From Smithellaceae bacterium (GTDB taxonomy: Bacteria; Desulfobacterota; Syntrophia; Syntrophales; JAQULV01): DNA of 8,146 nucleotides. The notes below the pieces were generated by a model, which was not told where the DNA came from, did no database searches, and saw nothing but the letters and a program-made list of their open reading frames with translations. How positions within the stretch are numbered: the first letter of the stretch is position 1; each line of letters starts with the position of its first letter. This document shows, piece after piece, positions 5,279-8,146 of this stretch. Position numbers and translations under genes: made by a program. The stretch is taken from assembly GCA_028718405.1 (NCBI GenBank), contig JAQULV010000039.1, positions 1 through 8,146 of the forward strand, written 5' to 3'.

Positions 5279-6889
5279 ATGCAAGCGCAGCAGTTGGACC
5301 ACGTCTTAGCGTCACCGAACAGGAGAACTATAGAGGTCTTCTCTCCTGTGGATGGATCCAAGATCGGAGATGTACCATCCTTCACCGTAGATGAGGCCCT
5401 CGAGGCCCTGGAGAGGGCGGCCGTTGCCCAAAAAGCTTGGGCGGAGACACCGATCGGGAAGCGCGCCGAAGTCATCTCCCGCTTCGGGAGGCTGCTCCAT
5501 GAGAATGCCCGGGAAGTAGCCACACTGATCAGCCGGGAGAACGGCAAACCCCTCTATGAGTCTTACATGCACGAGGTTCTCCCCATTGTTCATCTCTGCG
5601 CGTACTACGCAAAAAGGGCAGAGAAGATTCTTAGACCCCGCCCCATACCCATCTGGATCTTCAAGATCCGTAAAAGCTACATCCATTTTCGGCCGCGTGG
5701 CGTAAACCTTGTCATCTCACCCTGGAACTTCCCCTTCACCATCCCCACGGGCGCCGTCGTGATGAATCTCATCGCCGGTAATGCCGTCTTGCTCAAGCCC
5801 GCCTCGCTTACACCTCTCATCGCCTACAAGATGCGCGCCTTGTTCGACGCCGCCGGTTTAGACGCGGCGCTTCTCCAGATCATTTCCGGACCGGGACAGA
5901 TGGCCGAAGAATTGATCGAGAAAGGTGCACCCTGGCTGGATTACGTCAATTTCACGGGCTCCACCGAGATCGGAAAACGGGTAGCCGCGGTTTGCGGCAG
6001 GCATCTTATTCCCTGCTCCATGGAATTAGGCGGCAAAGATCCCGCCATCATCTGTGCCGATGCCAACCTCGATCTGGCGGCGAAATCCGTTGTAATGGGT
6101 GCCTTCGGAAATTGCGGGCAGATCTGCGCCTCCGTGGAACGTGTCTATGCCCATCGGGACATCTACGACGACTTCGTCGGACGGGTGGTGGAACTGGTCA
6201 AGAACCTCAAACAGGGTAATCCCCTGCACTCAGAGGAAGTGGAGATCGGGGCCATGACCAGCGAAGCCCAGCTTCGCATTATCGAGCACCAACTAAATGA
6301 TGCCCTCGCGAAGGGGGTGCGCGTTCTGACCGGGGGCAAAAGCTCGCCGCTGGGCGAGATGTTCTTCGAACCCACGGTCCTGGTCGACTGCACCGGCCAG
6401 ATGGAGTTGGTTCGGGAAGAGAGTTTCGGCCCGTTCCTCCCCATCATGAAGGTGCAGACAGACGAAGAGGCGATCGCCGCCGCCAACAAGAGCATCTATG
6501 GGCTGAGCGCCTATGTCTTTTCACGAAACGCGAAGAAGGCAAAACGGATCGCCGAGCGGCTCGAAGCGGGAACGGTCATGATCAACGAAACTCTTCTCAC
6601 CCACGCCTTTCCCGAGACTCCCTGGGGCGGGGTAAAGCAAAGCGGCATGGGCCGGGTCCACTCCGACGAAGGACTCCGGGACCTCTGCCACGCCTATCAC
6701 ATTAATTACGATACGATACCCATACCCAAACTCTTCTGGAAAAGGTTCTGGGTATGGCACCCCTACAGTTCCGACAAGTTTTCCTTGTTCCACGCTCTCT
6801 ATGGGTTGATCTTCGCCCCTTATACGTGGGTGCGCAAGCTTCTTCAGATTAAGAACCTTCTATTCTTCTCGCTGAAACCGACCAAGTGA
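5279..6889 (+). CDS. NAD(P)-dependent aldehyde dehydrogenase with C-terminal aromatic/hydrophobic extension
   Basis: Oxidises an aldehyde to the acid using NAD(P)+ and an active-site thiol. It is 536 aa, longer than the usual 450-500. Catalytic elements are intact: SPWNFPF (Asn150), KPAS (Lys173), FTGSTEIGK (225-233), MELGGKDP (general base Glu249), GNCGQIC (nucleophile Cys283) and ESFGPF (Glu381, cofactor binding). Residues about 475-536 form a tail rich in Trp, Phe, Tyr and Leu (PKLFWKRFWVWHPYSS..., LYGLIFAPYTW, LLFFSLKPTK). This recalls hydrophobic tails that bring some fatty-aldehyde dehydrogenases to membranes, so a lipophilic or aromatic substrate is a guess. Start ATG 5279 has GGAGG 8 nt upstream (5266-5270); an ATG at 5275 is in another frame. 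A second aldehyde dehydrogenase follows after 85 nt. The exact substrate is unknown. Confidence 0.92.
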   Translation: MQAQQLDHVLASPNRRTIEVFSPVDGSKIGDVPSFTVDEALEALERAAVAQKAWAETPIGKRAEVISRFGRLLHENAREVATLISRENGKPLYESYMHEVLPIVHLCAYYAKRAEKILRPRPIPIWIFKIRKSYIHFRPRGVNLVISPWNFPFTIPTGAVVMNLIAGNAVLLKPASLTPLIAYKMRALFDAAGLDAALLQIISGPGQMAEELIEKGAPWLDYVNFTGSTEIGKRVAAVCGRHLIPCSMELGGKDPAIICADANLDLAAKSVVMGAFGNCGQICASVERVYAHRDIYDDFVGRVVELVKNLKQGNPLHSEEVEIGAMTSEAQLRIIEHQLNDALAKGVRVLTGGKSSPLGEMFFEPTVLVDCTGQMELVREESFGPFLPIMKVQTDEEAIAAANKSIYGLSAYVFSRNAKKAKRIAERLEAGTVMINETLLTHAFPETPWGGVKQSGMGRVHSDEGLRDLCHAYHINYDTIPIPKLFWKRFWVWHPYSSDKFSLFHALYGLIFAPYTWVRKLLQIKNLLFFSLKPTK

Positions 6890-6974
6890 GTCCCACAGCA
6901 GGCTCCGACCTTACGGGACACCGATGAGAATCCGGGGGGTATTCCCTGGAATAAATAACAAGGAGGGTAGCTGC
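6890..6974 (+). other. Spacer between the two aldehyde dehydrogenase genes
   Basis: 85 nt. It contains two weak inverted repeats: GTCCC/GGGAC (6890-6894 and 6915-6919) and TATTC/GAATA around CCTG (6930-6943). Neither is followed by a T-run, and no promoter is apparent, so read-through is expected. A strong ribosome site AGGAGGG (6961-6967) lies 7 nt before the next ATG. Confidence 0.55.
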
Positions 6975-8146
6975 ATGGATAGGTATCAGTTGTTTATCGA
7001 CGGCAATTTCTGTGATCCCGAAAGCGGGGAATATCGGTACACGTATAACCCCGCCACCGAGGAACCGATCGCGGAGGTTCCCGCCGCCACAGTCGGCGAC
7101 GCCAAACGCGCCATCGCGGCGGCACGGCGCGCATTTGACGAGGGCACTTGGCGGGGGATGCCCGTCAAGGAAAGGGCCAAAAGGCTCTACCATCTTATCG
7201 AACTCCTGAAGGCCAGGGAAAACGAGTTCATGGAACTGGAGGCGATGGACGGGGGAAGCACGCTCAAGAAGACCTCCATGATGGACATCCCAGTAGGCAT
7301 CGAACACTTCCGGTTGATCGTCGAGGCGGCTGAGCATATCCCGGCCTACGAGCCGCTGCCCTGGATTGATTTTCCGGGTGTAAGCTGGAACTTCGTAAAC
7401 CGCGAGCCCATCGGGGTTTGCGCAGGAATTATCCCCTGGAACTTTCCATTCATGATGCTTGTCTGGAAGGTCGCGCCGGCCCTTGTCATGGGAAATACCT
7501 GCATCATAAAGCCCGCCTCCGACACCCCTCTTTCCGCCCTGCTGTTTGCCAAATGCATCGCCGAAGCGGACATTCCCGCGGGCGTCTTCAATCTTCTGGT
7601 CGGCGCCGGCAGCACCGTCGGTCGCGAGCTATGCGTTTCACCGCTGGTGGACAAGATCGCTTTCACTGGTTCCACCGAGGTGGGTCGTGAGATTATGAAG
7701 ATGAGCGCCGAAACGATCAAGAAGGTTACCTTGGAGTTAGGAGGTAAGTCGCCATCGCTCGTCCTAGAGAATGTGGACTTTGACGTCGCTGTCGACGGCT
7801 GCCTCTTCGGCACCTTCTTCCATTCCGGTCAGGTCTGCGAAAGCGGCACCCGCTGTTTCATCCCGGACACCATCTACGATGAATTTGTCGACCGCATGCT
7901 GGCAAAGGTAAAAAGTGGCATCGTCCTGGGCGACACGATGGATTACGGAACAACCATGGGACCGGTCGTGAGCAAATCCCAATACAATACCGTCATGAAC
8001 TACATCGAGATCGGAAAGAAGGAGGGAGCTAAGCTCCTCTGCGGCGGAAAGAGGCCTGCCCATCTCGACAAGGGATACTTCATTGAGCCCACAATCTTCG
8101 GGGACGTGGACAACAAAATGAGGATTGCCCAAGAAGAGATCTTCGG
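6975..8146 (+). CDS. NAD(P)-dependent aldehyde dehydrogenase, second copy, 3' end off the window
   Basis: A classical aldehyde dehydrogenase, open for 390 codons to the window edge, so roughly the last 100 residues are absent. Visible motifs are the N-terminal DRYQLFIDGNF (2-12), IIPWNFPF with catalytic Asn156, IIKPAS (Lys179), FTGSTEVGR (230-238), LELGGKSP with general base Glu254, GQVCESGTR with nucleophile Cys288, and EEIFG at the edge (387-391). The start is fixed by AGGAGGG with 7-nt spacing. It is clearly a different subfamily from the upstream gene: it has a typical class 1/2-like N-terminus and GQVCESGTR, against GQICASVER upstream. It is therefore not a recent duplicate, and the two may act on different aldehydes. 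It is probably co-transcribed with its upstream neighbour. No substrate can be assigned from sequence alone. Confidence 0.93.
   Translation, partial: MDRYQLFIDGNFCDPESGEYRYTYNPATEEPIAEVPAATVGDAKRAIAAARRAFDEGTWRGMPVKERAKRLYHLIELLKARENEFMELEAMDGGSTLKKTSMMDIPVGIEHFRLIVEAAEHIPAYEPLPWIDFPGVSWNFVNREPIGVCAGIIPWNFPFMMLVWKVAPALVMGNTCIIKPASDTPLSALLFAKCIAEADIPAGVFNLLVGAGSTVGRELCVSPLVDKIAFTGSTEVGREIMKMSAETIKKVTLELGGKSPSLVLENVDFDVAVDGCLFGTFFHSGQVCESGTRCFIPDTIYDEFVDRMLAKVKSGIVLGDTMDYGTTMGPVVSKSQYNTVMNYIEIGKKEGAKLLCGGKRPAHLDKGYFIEPTIFGDVDNKMRIAQEEIF

Noticed and set aside
5143..5394. Small leader frame from the ATG near 5143 running out of frame into the first aldehyde dehydrogenase
   Set aside because: No convincing ribosome site, low-complexity composition and no recognisable domain; most likely chance, though a translated leader cannot be excluded.
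6930..6943. TATTC/GAATA inverted repeat considered as a terminator between the aldehyde dehydrogenases
   Set aside because: Five weak pairs with no T-tract; the next gene has a strong ribosome site and no promoter of its own is visible.

Overview
The window looks like chromosomal DNA from an anaerobic bacterium, most probably of the Desulfobacterota or Syntrophales type. This is an inference from moderately high GC, the gene families present, and the pairing of a one-component 'excisionase HTH plus periplasmic-binding-like' regulator with a tungstate ABC transporter. No rRNA, tRNA, mobile element or CRISPR array is visible. The layout is two divergent transcription units separated by about 256 bp.

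Left half, minus strand, transcribed from about 4410 down to 1: a compact five-gene oxyanion-uptake operon. Its order is a DNA-binding regulator with a PBP-like sensor domain (4391-3471), a divergent TupA-like periplasmic binding protein (3443-2595), a canonical tungstate-binding TupA (2550-1687), the permease TupB (1683-985), and the ATPase TupC with a C-terminal TOBE-like region (988 to beyond base 1). A near-consensus sigma-70 promoter lies just upstream (4444-4416). The genes are tightly spaced, and tupB and tupC overlap by a GTGA junction.

Right half, plus strand: a small ModE-type winged-helix regulator without a metallate-binding domain (4648-5001). It is followed by a well-formed promoter (5087-5115), a leader of about 157 nt, and two tandem NAD(P)-type aldehyde dehydrogenases (5279-6889, and 6975 to the window end, incomplete). 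The first carries an unusual aromatic, hydrophobic C-terminal extension.

The most interesting regulatory signal is a shared element, TATGTT-N8-CATAA. It occurs once upstream of the ModE-like gene (4577-4595) and once exactly on the -10 box of the aldehyde dehydrogenase promoter (5110-5128). This suggests one regulator, perhaps the ModE-like protein, controls both. Read together, the window may be a tungsten-responsive locus: high-affinity tungstate uptake on one side, and metal-independent aldehyde oxidation on the other. In anaerobes aldehyde oxidation is often done by tungsten-containing aldehyde:ferredoxin oxidoreductase, so a metal-sparing switch is a plausible but unproven reading.
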